Shown here: positions 53,913 to 62,283 of the stretch, piece after piece
How the letters are laid out: every line of letters starts with the position of its first letter
Position numbering within the stretch: the first letter of the stretch is position 1
From: Atopobium minutum
GTDB lineage: Bacteria; Actinomycetota; Coriobacteriia; Coriobacteriales; Atopobiaceae
Direction of reading: 5' to 3'
Assembly (NCBI GenBank): GCA_900105895.1
Contig: FNSH01000001.1
Location: 62,001-126,000, forward strand
DNA length: 64,000 bases
Translations under genes and position numbers: made by a program
Notes under the pieces: generated by a model
Databases searched by the model: none
What the model saw: the letters and a program-made list of their open reading frames with translations, nothing else
Told to the model about the DNA's origin: nothing

Positions 53913-54581
53913 ATGGCACATCCACTGCTCATTACGGTCTGCTTAGCTGTTGGTACCTATCTGATTTGTGGCATTCCGTTCGGTCTTATCATCACCTCAC
54001 TGACCACGCATACCGATATTCGTTCCATGGGTTCGGGCAATATTGGCTCAACCAACGTGGGACGTTCTGTGGGTAAAGCGGCTGCAGCGGCAACGCTTTT
54101 AGCAGATACCTGCAAGGCAATTCTTTGCAGTGTTGTTGCCCGTTACGTGGTGCTCACAACGCTTGCAGCAGGCAATAGTGCTGCCACTATGCCAGACGGT
54201 AGCTGGGGATGGATTGGTGGCATTGTGGTTTTGGCGGCCATCGTAGGCCATGTATTCTCGCCATATCTGCATTTTAAAGGTGGAAAAGGCATTGCTGCAG
54301 GATTTGGCGCCATCATTGGCTATGCACCCTTAGTGGCAGTGGGTCTTTTAGCAGTATTTCTTACGCTTGTACTTACCACCAAACTGGTATCCGCAGGATC
54401 GGTGGCAGCTGCAATTTCTATGCCTTTATGGATTGCGGTTTTGTACCATGCACTTCCAAATGTGCTTATGAGTATTGTTCTTGCTTCTTGCGTGGTTCTG
54501 TGGGCGCATCGTCATAATATAGAGAAGCTATTTCATGGGGAAGAGCAGCGGTTTTCTTTCCATTCTTCTGATGGGGAGTAG
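53913..54581 (+). CDS. plsY: Glycerol-3-phosphate acyltransferase PlsY
   Basis: Membrane enzyme transferring acyl from acyl-phosphate to glycerol 3-phosphate. About six hydrophobic segments alternate with the family motifs MGSGNIGSTNVGRSVGKAA (~38-56), HVFSPYLHFKGGKGIAAGFG (~111-130) and the C-terminal AHRHNIEKLFHGEE (~200-213). 222 residues. Direct downstream neighbour gpsA supplies its glycerol 3-phosphate, giving a coherent two-gene lipid module. Confidence 0.95.
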   Translation: MAHPLLITVCLAVGTYLICGIPFGLIITSLTTHTDIRSMGSGNIGSTNVGRSVGKAAAAATLLADTCKAILCSVVARYVVLTTLAAGNSAATMPDGSWGWIGGIVVLAAIVGHVFSPYLHFKGGKGIAAGFGAIIGYAPLVAVGLLAVFLTLVLTTKLVSAGSVAAAISMPLWIAVLYHALPNVLMSIVLASCVVLWAHRHNIEKLFHGEEQRFSFHSSDGE

Positions 54582-54586
54582 TAGCT

Positions 54587-55603
54587 ATGTCGCATACCGT
54601 TTGTATAGTAGGAGCGGGTTCTTGGGGTACCGCCGCAGCAGGGTTGGTTGCCCCTCATGTAGATAACGTCACGCTGTGGGCGCATTCTCCTCAGGTGGCA
54701 GAGGCCATTTGTGCGACTCATCATAATCCCTGCTACCTTACAGATTATGAGTTGCCAAGCACGGTATGGGCTACCAACTCCATTCAGCAAGCTGTAAAAG
54801 GCGCTTCTGAGCTTTTGTTTGTAGTTCCATCTGCACATTTACGCCAGGTTGCTAAGCAAGTGGCTCCTTACCGTACGACTGGTACGCCTTCTTTGGTACT
54901 TACCAAGGGAATGGAGCATGAAGGCGCCAAAACCATGGCAGAGGTGGTTGCAGAAGAGCTGGGTGAGCCAGAGTTGGTATGTGTGCTATCGGGTCCCAAC
55001 CATGCAGAAGAGATTTGTAAGGGCAAGGTGGCAGCCTCTGTTATTGCAGGGCCGCGCATGGATGTGGTCGAGCGCTTTCAGAATTTGGTTTTATCGCAAA
55101 GTTTTAGAACCTATATTTCTACTGATGTGATTGGCGTAGAAGTATGTGGTGCTGTTAAAAATATCATTGCTATTGCTGCGGGTGTGGCTGCAGGATATGG
55201 CCAAGGAGACAACACACTTGCCGTTATTATGACGCGCGGCTTAGCAGAGATTGGCCGTATTGTAAGCGCCTGCGGCGGCGACCCGCTTACTTGTATGGGC
55301 CTTGCTGGAATGGGAGACCTTGTTGCCACCTGCACCTCCAAGCATTCACGCAATCGCAGCTTTGGCGTGGCGTTGTCTCAAGGCATAACACTCAAGGAGT
55401 ATGAGGCACAAACGCACATGATTGTAGAGGGCGCGCGTGCTGCAAAAAGCGTGTATGAAATTGCTCTTGATAAGCACATTGAGGTGCCTATTACCAAAGC
55501 AATCTATACTATCTTGTATGAAGGCGTGTCGCTTGAACAAGGGCTCAAGGAGCTGTTGGGGCGCAAGCCACGGAGCGAATTTTACGGATTTGAGCGCTCA
55601 TAG
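54587..55603 (+). CDS. gpsA: Glycerol-3-phosphate dehydrogenase [NAD(P)+]
   Basis: Reduces dihydroxyacetone phosphate to glycerol 3-phosphate for lipids. NAD-binding GAGSWGTAAAGL (~7-18), the GPNHAEEI segment (~136-143), active-site Lys in CGAVKNIIAIAAGVAAGYG (~187-205), and GLAGMGDLVATCTSKHSRNR (~242-261). 338 residues. It begins 5 bases after plsY. Confidence 0.96.
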   Translation: MSHTVCIVGAGSWGTAAAGLVAPHVDNVTLWAHSPQVAEAICATHHNPCYLTDYELPSTVWATNSIQQAVKGASELLFVVPSAHLRQVAKQVAPYRTTGTPSLVLTKGMEHEGAKTMAEVVAEELGEPELVCVLSGPNHAEEICKGKVAASVIAGPRMDVVERFQNLVLSQSFRTYISTDVIGVEVCGAVKNIIAIAAGVAAGYGQGDNTLAVIMTRGLAEIGRIVSACGGDPLTCMGLAGMGDLVATCTSKHSRNRSFGVALSQGITLKEYEAQTHMIVEGARAAKSVYEIALDKHIEVPITKAIYTILYEGVSLEQGLKELLGRKPRSEFYGFERS

Positions 55604-55641
55604 TGCTCGTAGTGAATGTAAGCTTGTAACACTCGTACCAC

Positions 55642-55683
55642 TTGCTTGGAAAGGATAAACCGTTGCTTGGGAAGGATGAACCT
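55642..55683 (+). repeat. 21-bp tandem duplication at the rpe start
   Basis: Two adjacent 21-base units (55642-55662 and 55663-55683) agree at 18 of 21 positions. Each starts with TTG and contains a purine-rich AAGGAT/GAAGGAT ribosome-binding-like core; 21 bases is seven codons, so all units stay in frame with ATG 55684 (LLGKDKP-LLGKDEP-M). The copy next to ATG supplies the ribosome binding site. Confidence 0.75.
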
Positions 55684-56358
55684 ATGCACCAGGAAGTTTT
55701 AATTGCTCCATCGGTCTTATCGGCAGACTTTATGCAGCTTGGTGCTGAGCTTGATAAGATTGCAACAGCTGATTACATCCACTTTGATGTAATGGATGGC
55801 AACTACGTTCCCAATCTTTCCTTTGGCATCCCCATACTCAAGCAGGTTAAAGCGTACTCCAAGCTTCCCGTAGACGTGCATTTGATGATTAGCAACCCAG
55901 ATGAGATGGTGGATACCTATCTGGATGCAGGTGCAGACATTGTCTGTTTTCATGTAGAGGCTGCCAAGCATGCACACCGCATTATTTCTCGTATTCATGA
56001 GCGCGGTGCTCTTGCTGGTGTAGCGCTCAATCCTGGTACCTCTGTTGCCATGCTTGATTCACTGGTGCATGATGTGGATTTGATTCTTATTATGAGCGTC
56101 AATCCGGGCTATGGTGGACAAAGCTATATTCCTACCACGGCCGAGAAACTCAAGAAGGTTCGTGCACTGTGCCAAGCGGCCGGTGTATCACCCCTCATTG
56201 AGGTAGACGGAGGCATCAATACACAAACGGCACAAGAGGTTTGCAGCTGTGGAGCAACTATGCTGGTAGCCGGAAGCGCAGTCTTTAAGGGAGACTATGC
56301 TCAAAATATTTCTGAGCTGCGCGCAGCTGGTAATACCGCTATGAATCCGCAGGTATAA
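55684..56358 (+). CDS. rpe: Ribulose-phosphate 3-epimerase
   Basis: Interconverts ribulose and xylulose 5-phosphate. TIM barrel with IAPSVLSADFMQLGAEL (~6-22), HFDVMDGNYVPNLSFG (~33-48), VDVHLMISNP, and VNPGYGGQSYI (phosphate loop). 224 residues from ATG 55684 is the normal size. Two TTG codons upstream in frame (55642, 55663) could add 14 or 7 residues through a tandem repeat, but ATG with GAAGGATG nearby is most likely. Confidence 0.94.
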   Translation: MHQEVLIAPSVLSADFMQLGAELDKIATADYIHFDVMDGNYVPNLSFGIPILKQVKAYSKLPVDVHLMISNPDEMVDTYLDAGADIVCFHVEAAKHAHRIISRIHERGALAGVALNPGTSVAMLDSLVHDVDLILIMSVNPGYGGQSYIPTTAEKLKKVRALCQAAGVSPLIEVDGGINTQTAQEVCSCGATMLVAGSAVFKGDYAQNISELRAAGNTAMNPQV

Positions 56359-56369
56359 CCGAGGTTTGT

Positions 56370-57536
56370 ATGACATCAGAATTTACCTACTTGGACTATG
56401 CCGCTTCTGCACCCGTAAGGAAAGAAGCATATGCTGCAATGCAAGAATATCGAGAAAAACCTTTTGCGGGGGCTAATCCTAACTCGCTTCATAGCTTAGG
56501 CAGAATGGCTGCACAAGAACTCGAGGCTTCTCGTAAGCGTATAGCACAAGCGCTGGGAGGAGGCTTTAGGCCAACAGACATCGTGTTTACTTCTGGTGGC
56601 ACAGAGGCCAACAATCTTGCCATCTATGGCATTGCGCAAGCAGTACACAAGAAAGATCCTGCACGTACCAAGGTTATTTTTTCGGCCATTGAGCATGATT
56701 CCGTGCTTGATTTGGTGCCTGCCATGCGCGAGCGTGGCTTTGAAGTGGTGTTGGTACCCCCTCAATCCGACGGTACCGTTCATCCAGAAGATTTGCAAAA
56801 ACATATGGATGAGCGAGTGGCGCTCGTTTCTATCATGTATGCAAATAATGAAACAGGCATCATAAACGATGTGGATGCCCTTGCACGGGTGGCGCACACA
56901 CATCAGGCAGCGTTTCATACGGATGCCATTCAGGCATTTGGGCGTGTTCCCCTTGTTCTTGATCAGGTGGATGCACTCAGTATTGCTTCTCACAAAATTG
57001 GTGCGCCCATTGGTGTGGGCGTATTAGCACTGCGGCGCAACTGTCCCTTTAAAGCACAGACCTTTGGTGGGGGACAAGAGCTTGGGCGTCGTCCCGGCAC
57101 ACAAGATGTACAGGCTGCCTATGTTTTCTCAAAGATCGCTCAAATGGTCGTAGAACAAATGGATGTGGTGCGACCGCAGGTAGCGGCACTGGCTCAAAAG
57201 GTCTATGACCGCCTGTGTGTAGAGAACAGCCATATTCTTCCGACCACAACAGCCACCATGGATCAGTATCGCTTGCCCGGTTTAGTGAGCATCGTCGTAG
57301 ATGGTCTGGATTCAGAGACGCTGGTACTACAGCTTGATGCCGCAAAGTTTGAAGTATCCGCTGGGTCTGCCTGCTCTTCCGCATCGCTTGATCCCAGCCA
57401 TGTGTTAACTGCTATGGGTATTCCCCGCGCATTGGCGTTTGGCTCTCTTCGTATTTCCTTTGATGAGCGCGTTTCTCCAGAGGCACTTGACGCATTTTGC
57501 GATACGCTTTTACAGATAGTAAAAACCTATCGCTAG
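56370..57536 (+). CDS. Cysteine desulfurase (NifS/IscS-like)
   Basis: PLP enzyme that releases sulfur from cysteine for Fe-S clusters or tRNA thiolation. TYLDYAASAPVRKEA at the N-terminus, TSGGTEANNLAIYG (~72-85), the PLP His/Asp segments MYANNETGIIND and FHTDAIQAFG, PLP-Lys in SIASHKIGAPIG (Lys ~211), and catalytic Cys in GSACSSASLDP (~332-342). 388 residues. It begins 12 bases after rpe. No iscU or mnmA neighbour is in this window, so the acceptor is open. Confidence 0.9.
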   Translation: MTSEFTYLDYAASAPVRKEAYAAMQEYREKPFAGANPNSLHSLGRMAAQELEASRKRIAQALGGGFRPTDIVFTSGGTEANNLAIYGIAQAVHKKDPARTKVIFSAIEHDSVLDLVPAMRERGFEVVLVPPQSDGTVHPEDLQKHMDERVALVSIMYANNETGIINDVDALARVAHTHQAAFHTDAIQAFGRVPLVLDQVDALSIASHKIGAPIGVGVLALRRNCPFKAQTFGGGQELGRRPGTQDVQAAYVFSKIAQMVVEQMDVVRPQVAALAQKVYDRLCVENSHILPTTTATMDQYRLPGLVSIVVDGLDSETLVLQLDAAKFEVSAGSACSSASLDPSHVLTAMGIPRALAFGSLRISFDERVSPEALDAFCDTLLQIVKTYR

Positions 57537-57608
57537 AAACTACTAGAAACAAGACCATCTTGTTCGTCTTCAACCGAATAAAGGCGGACCCGTTATTCAG
57601 GAGTCTAC

Positions 57609-58343
57609 ATGACGCAGACCGACGCTCTTTTGCGACTTCAAGAAGTCGATTTGGAGTTACTTCGTACCAAGCGGGCTTACGCCGCTCTTCCCCAAAAGGA
57701 TAAGATTCGCAAAATCAAGCAGGCTGCTCACAGCCTGAGTACTGAGCTCACTAAGTTGGTGGGTGCACGCAAGGACGTCCAAATTGAGCTGGAAGACAAT
57801 CGTGCCACACATCAACACATGCTTGACTTGGTGGAAGAGGTTTCCGCCAAGATGCATACTACCAGCGATTATCGTGCCATTGCAGACCTCGAGTCTCAGC
57901 TTACGCATCTTGCTAAGCGCATTGAGCGCCTTGATTTTGAAAAGCAAATGCTCGATAAAGACCTTGCAAAGCTTCAAGAGTCCGAGGCAAAAGCTCGTAC
58001 GCTGGGTCGTACCTTACAAAGTGAAGCTCAAGCCCAAGCAGCTGCCTATAAAACAGCAAGTGAGCAGAACAACGCCACCATCGCGCAACTCAATCAGGAG
58101 CGCGAACAGTTGGTAGCTCAACTGGATCCTGAGCTACTTAATACCTATGAGCACGCCCTCAAGCGCTTTGAGGGTCTTGCGGTGGAGCGACTTATAGGCA
58201 ACAACCCCTCAATTTGTCGCGTTTCTCTGCAGCCCAGCTCATACGCGGATATTCGCGCTCAGAACACAGATATCACCACCTGTCCCTACTGTCATAGGAT
58301 ATTAGTGGTCGTTGATCCCTCATATACTGCTCAAAACAAGTAG
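57609..58343 (+). CDS. Coiled-coil zinc-ribbon-type protein (CdsZ/DUF164-like), Cys-depleted
   Basis: 244-residue protein with a long helical coiled coil (~5-180; repeated ELTKL, ESQLTHLAKRIERLDFEKQM) and a C-terminal domain like the C4-type zinc-ribbon proteins. Only one CxxC remains (CPYCHRIL, ~228-235); where the family has a first CxxC followed by a His/Leu-Pro-rich segment, this one has PSICRVSLQPSS with a single Cys, so a four-Cys zinc site looks impossible. AGGAG precedes ATG 57609. Its role is unclear; RNA- or ribosome-related functions are proposed for relatives. Confidence 0.75.
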   Translation: MTQTDALLRLQEVDLELLRTKRAYAALPQKDKIRKIKQAAHSLSTELTKLVGARKDVQIELEDNRATHQHMLDLVEEVSAKMHTTSDYRAIADLESQLTHLAKRIERLDFEKQMLDKDLAKLQESEAKARTLGRTLQSEAQAQAAAYKTASEQNNATIAQLNQEREQLVAQLDPELLNTYEHALKRFEGLAVERLIGNNPSICRVSLQPSSYADIRAQNTDITTCPYCHRILVVVDPSYTAQNK

Positions 58344-58350
58344 GTGTACC

Positions 58351-59580
58351 ATGCTTGCTTCTTCATCAGATACAGCACAGCGCCATGTGCTCTTATTGGT
58401 TAGCGGTGGCATAGCGGTCTACAAAGCTATCGAAGTCATGCGCGGCCTCCAAAAGGCAGAAATGGATGTCCGCGTTGCCATGACAGCCGATGCCTGCAAA
58501 TTTGTAGGCACCACCACCTTTGAAGCGCTCTCGGGGCATCCCGTTGCCACGGGTTTGTATGACTATCCTGAGTCGCGTATTCCTCACATTGATCTGAGTG
58601 CTTGGGCCGATGTGGTGGTAGTGGTTCCGGCCACGGCAAACATCCTTGCCAAGATGGCTCACGGTCTTGCAGATGAGGTAGTGAGCACCACCTTGCTAGC
58701 TTGCGAGAAGCCCATCGTGGTAGCTGCTGCTATGAATACCCGCATGTGGAACAATCCTGCAACGAGCGCAAACGTAGCAACGCTCATGGATAGGGGCGTG
58801 CGCTTTGTCCATCCCGTCTCTGGCATGCTTGCTTGTGGAGAGATGGGAACGGGTAAACTAGCTGAAGTCTCTACCATTGTAGATGCCGTATGCTGCAGCT
58901 TAGAACAAGCCACATCTGGCATGCCCCTAAAAGGCAAGACAGTAGTTATTACAGCTGGTCCCACCCATGAAGCCATCGATCCCGTGCGCTACATCTCCAA
59001 TGCTTCGTCTGGCAAGATGGGATATGCTTTGGCTCGCGCAGCACGCAATGCTGGCGCAAACGTCGTGTTGGTTTCTGGTCCTGTTACCCAAGAAGCACCT
59101 TGGAGTGTAACAACGCTTCCGGTTACCTCTGCTGCACAGATGTATGACACAGTTGTAGAAGCGTTTTCAGACGCTGATGCCGCCATTCTTACTGCAGCAG
59201 TTGCAGACTATACACCAGCGCATCCATCGGACCATAAGCTCAAAAAGGCATATGAGCTGCTTGATCAGCTGGATTTGGTGCAGACTCAAGATATTCTCGC
59301 CCACATAAGCGCTCAAGCACAGGGCCGCGTGGTGATTGGCTTTGCGGCAGAAACGGATCAACTGATAGAACATGCTCAGGCCAAGCTGGCGCAAAAGGGG
59401 TGTTCTATGATTGTGGCAAACGATGTTTCATGCCCCGATTCAAGCTTTGGGTCTAACACCAATCGCGTTGCCCTGATTACCAAAGACGCAGTTGAACAGC
59501 TGCCCACCATGAGCAAGGACAAAGTCGCAGCGCACATTATAGACGCGTTGATACAACGCATGAATGAGGCCGGCTCATGA
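58351..59580 (+). CDS. coaBC: Bifunctional phosphopantothenoylcysteine decarboxylase / phosphopantothenate-cysteine ligase
   Basis: Two steps of coenzyme A synthesis. N-terminal flavoprotein half: LLLVSGGIAVYKA (~16-28), PATANILAKMAHGLADEV (~89-106), AAAMNTRMW and catalytic Cys in GMLACGEMGTGKLAEV (~155-170). C-terminal ligase half (~195-409): VVITAGPTHEAIDPVRYISNASSGKMG and ADYTPAHP. The frame is open to 58312 inside the previous gene, but ATG 58351 gives the regular 409 residues. It overlaps nfo by 4 bases. Confidence 0.94.
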   Translation: MLASSSDTAQRHVLLLVSGGIAVYKAIEVMRGLQKAEMDVRVAMTADACKFVGTTTFEALSGHPVATGLYDYPESRIPHIDLSAWADVVVVVPATANILAKMAHGLADEVVSTTLLACEKPIVVAAAMNTRMWNNPATSANVATLMDRGVRFVHPVSGMLACGEMGTGKLAEVSTIVDAVCCSLEQATSGMPLKGKTVVITAGPTHEAIDPVRYISNASSGKMGYALARAARNAGANVVLVSGPVTQEAPWSVTTLPVTSAAQMYDTVVEAFSDADAAILTAAVADYTPAHPSDHKLKKAYELLDQLDLVQTQDILAHISAQAQGRVVIGFAAETDQLIEHAQAKLAQKGCSMIVANDVSCPDSSFGSNTNRVALITKDAVEQLPTMSKDKVAAHIIDALIQRMNEAGS

Positions 59581-60419
59581 CGCTCTATCTGGGATGTCAT
59601 CTTTCTTCTTCAGATGGGTATGCTGCAATGGGTCAGACGGCCTTAAGCATTGGCGCCAATACCTTTGCCTTCTTTCCGCGCAATCCGCGTGGCGGTTCTC
59701 GAAAGCATGTTCCTGAGGCTGATGTGACAGCATTGCGCAATCTTATAACAGAGCAGGGCTTTGGGCCGCTTGTGGTACATGGACCCTATACCTATAACCT
59801 CTGCTCTGCAACGCAACACACGCGTAACTTTGCACAACAAGCCATGCGAGAAGACCTTGAATTGTTAGAGCAACTCCCAGGTAATCTATATAATTTTCAT
59901 CCTGGTTCCCATGTCAAACAGGGAGCTACCTTAGGTATGCAACTCATCGCAGATGGTCTTGACTCCATTTTGTTTGAAGGCATGCATACTACGGTGTTGT
60001 TGGAAACTATGGCTGGCAAAGGCACTGAGCTTGGCAGAACCTTTGAGGAACTTGCTACGATTATTGATGCCTGTCACCATGGTGATCAGCTGAGTGTTTG
60101 TTTTGACACCTGTCATGTCCATGATGGCGGCTATGCCGTTGTACAAGATTTTGATGCAGTGCTGGATGAGTTTGATCGAGTGCTTGGCCTTTCTCGTCTT
60201 AAGGCACTGCACCTCAACGATTCTAAAAATCCCTGCGCCTCACACAAGGATCGGCATGAGAAGATAGGTGAGGGGTATTTGGGATTGCCCTTTTTTAAGC
60301 AGGTAGTAAACAACAAACGCGTGGCTCATTTGCCTATGATTTTGGAGACGCCCCAAGCATCCTTGAATGGCTATGCAGCCGAAATCGCCCTATTACGTGC
60401 AGCCGCTCAGGAGGCCTAA
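59577..60419 (+). CDS. nfo: Endonuclease IV (AP endonuclease)
   Basis: Zinc-dependent apurinic/apyrimidinic endonuclease of base-excision repair. TIM barrel with GCHLSSSDG (~6-14), VHGPYTYNL (His ligand), NFHPGSHVKQG (~103-113), LLETMAGKGTELG (Glu), CFDTCHVHDGGY (~179-190), LHLNDSKN (~215-222) and DRHEKIGEGYLG. 280 residues is typical. ATGA overlap with coaBC. Confidence 0.95.
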   Translation: MTLYLGCHLSSSDGYAAMGQTALSIGANTFAFFPRNPRGGSRKHVPEADVTALRNLITEQGFGPLVVHGPYTYNLCSATQHTRNFAQQAMREDLELLEQLPGNLYNFHPGSHVKQGATLGMQLIADGLDSILFEGMHTTVLLETMAGKGTELGRTFEELATIIDACHHGDQLSVCFDTCHVHDGGYAVVQDFDAVLDEFDRVLGLSRLKALHLNDSKNPCASHKDRHEKIGEGYLGLPFFKQVVNNKRVAHLPMILETPQASLNGYAAEIALLRAAAQEA

Positions 60420-60423
60420 GCCC

Positions 60424-62283
60424 ATGGGAATTCTTATTGGTTGTGAAAAAATATCTCATGAATGGCCTGGTAAAAAGGTTTTTTCTGATCAGACGCTGGG
60501 AATTACCGAGGGCGATCGCATAGGCATTGTGGGTAAAAACGGCTATGGTAAATCCACACTGCTGCAGCTCATTGCTCATGAACTTAAGCCTGATGCAGGC
60601 AAGATTACCTGGCGTGGTGGCGTAAGTGTTGGCTACCTAAGCCAAAAAGATGCCCTTGACGATGCGCTAACCATACATCAAGCGGTGGTAGGGGAGATGC
60701 CTGATTATGAATGGGCATCCAATCCAGCTATCCGTGAGATTATCGCTGCACTTTTGTCCGATATGGACTGGGAAACCTTGGTGGGTACACTTTCTGGTGG
60801 TCAACGCAGGCGAGTGGATTTGGCACGAGTGTTGATTGGCAACTGGGATGTTTTGCTCATGGACGAGCCTACCAATCACCTTGATATGGCCGCTATTAGC
60901 TGGCTTGCCGCTCATCTCAAGCGCCGCTGGCAAACAGGTCAGGGAGCGCTGCTGGTAGTTACTCATGACCGTTGGTTTTTGGACGAAGTATGCCTGAGCA
61001 TGTGGGAAGTCCATGACGGTGTGGTAGATCCATTTGAGGGTGGTTATTCTGCCTATATTCAGCAGCGTGTAGAGCGTCAACGCCAGGAAGCGGTAAGTGA
61101 AGAGCGCCGTCAAAACATGCTGCGCAAAGAGCTTAACTGGTTAGCACATGGCGCTAAGGCGCGAACCTCTAAACCAAAGTTTAGAATTGATGCCGCAATG
61201 GAACTTATCGCCAATGATCCTCCACTGCGCAATCCCTTAGAGCTCAAGCATTTAGCAGTGGCGCGCTTAGGCAAGATGGTCATAGAGATGAAAAACGCCG
61301 GGTTTTCATATGCTGATGCCGATAAACCCGTTATAGAGCAGGTAGATTGGCTGGTTGGTCCTGGTGATCGCTGGGGCATTTTAGGCGAGAATGGCGCTGG
61401 TAAAACGACGCTTCTCAAACTCATGACGGGAACCATACAGCCAACACAGGGCAGTATACGCATCGGAAAAAGCGTACAGTTTGGCTTTTTGACACAAAAT
61501 ATGGATGCCTTGGCAGATAAACAAACGTGGCGCGTACGCGAGGTACTGGGTCAGTATAAAAACAGCTATTACATTGATGGCAAGACGTATTCCCCGGAGC
61601 GTTTGCTGGAGCGTCTTGGCTTTGATACGCGGGAGCTTATGAGCCGTGTATGTGACCTTTCCGGTGGGCAAGCGCGCAGACTTGCAATTATGTGCGTACT
61701 GTTGGAAGAGCCCAACGTACTGGTATTGGATGAGCCGGGCAATGACTTGGACACCGATATGCTGACCATTCTTGAGGATCTTCTCGACAGCTGGCCCGGG
61801 TCGATGCTGGTGGTTACCCATGATCGCTATTTGATGGAGCGTGTAACAGATAATCAGTTTGCCCTCATTGATGGACACATACGCCATGTACCTGGTGGCG
61901 TAGCTGAGTATCTTCAGCTGCTGGCTGCGCATACGCCTGTTCGTACAAGTAACACTGTGACAAAGCCTCAGGATGCTCAACAGGGTTCTGCTGAGCAGAC
62001 CAAGACAAGCACAGCGAGGCCCTGTCCCTCTGGAGTGAAAAAACGTTCCAATGCGGAGCTGCGTGAGCTGCGCAAGCGTCATGACTCTGTGGAACGTAAG
62101 CTCGCTACTGCATCTGAAAAGTCTCATCAGATTGTTGAAGCAATGCATCAGGCAGATCCAACGGACTTTGCCAAGCTCCAAGCCTTACAAGAGGAGCTAG
62201 AACAAGCACAGGCAAGGGTAGAGGAACTGGAAACGCAGTGGCTTGAGCTTGAAGAGCTATTGGAGGAGCAGCGCAATGCGTAG
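60424..62283 (+). CDS. ABC-F family ATPase (second paralogue)
   Basis: 619-residue soluble protein with two ATP-binding domains: GKNGYGKS (~36-43), LSGGQRRRVDLA and DEPTNHLD (~149-156) in the first; GENGAGKT (~321-328), LSGGQARRLAIM and DEPGNDLD (~440-447) in the second. The linker has KARTSKPKFRID, typical of the family, and a coiled coil (~540-615) ends it. The frame is open to 60367, but ATG 60424 ten bases after GGAGG is the likely start. The second Walker B (EPGND instead of EPTNH) resembles the Uup branch. It overlaps the next gene by 8 bases. Confidence 0.88.
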   Translation: MGILIGCEKISHEWPGKKVFSDQTLGITEGDRIGIVGKNGYGKSTLLQLIAHELKPDAGKITWRGGVSVGYLSQKDALDDALTIHQAVVGEMPDYEWASNPAIREIIAALLSDMDWETLVGTLSGGQRRRVDLARVLIGNWDVLLMDEPTNHLDMAAISWLAAHLKRRWQTGQGALLVVTHDRWFLDEVCLSMWEVHDGVVDPFEGGYSAYIQQRVERQRQEAVSEERRQNMLRKELNWLAHGAKARTSKPKFRIDAAMELIANDPPLRNPLELKHLAVARLGKMVIEMKNAGFSYADADKPVIEQVDWLVGPGDRWGILGENGAGKTTLLKLMTGTIQPTQGSIRIGKSVQFGFLTQNMDALADKQTWRVREVLGQYKNSYYIDGKTYSPERLLERLGFDTRELMSRVCDLSGGQARRLAIMCVLLEEPNVLVLDEPGNDLDTDMLTILEDLLDSWPGSMLVVTHDRYLMERVTDNQFALIDGHIRHVPGGVAEYLQLLAAHTPVRTSNTVTKPQDAQQGSAEQTKTSTARPCPSGVKKRSNAELRELRKRHDSVERKLATASEKSHQIVEAMHQADPTDFAKLQALQEELEQAQARVEELETQWLELEELLEEQRNA

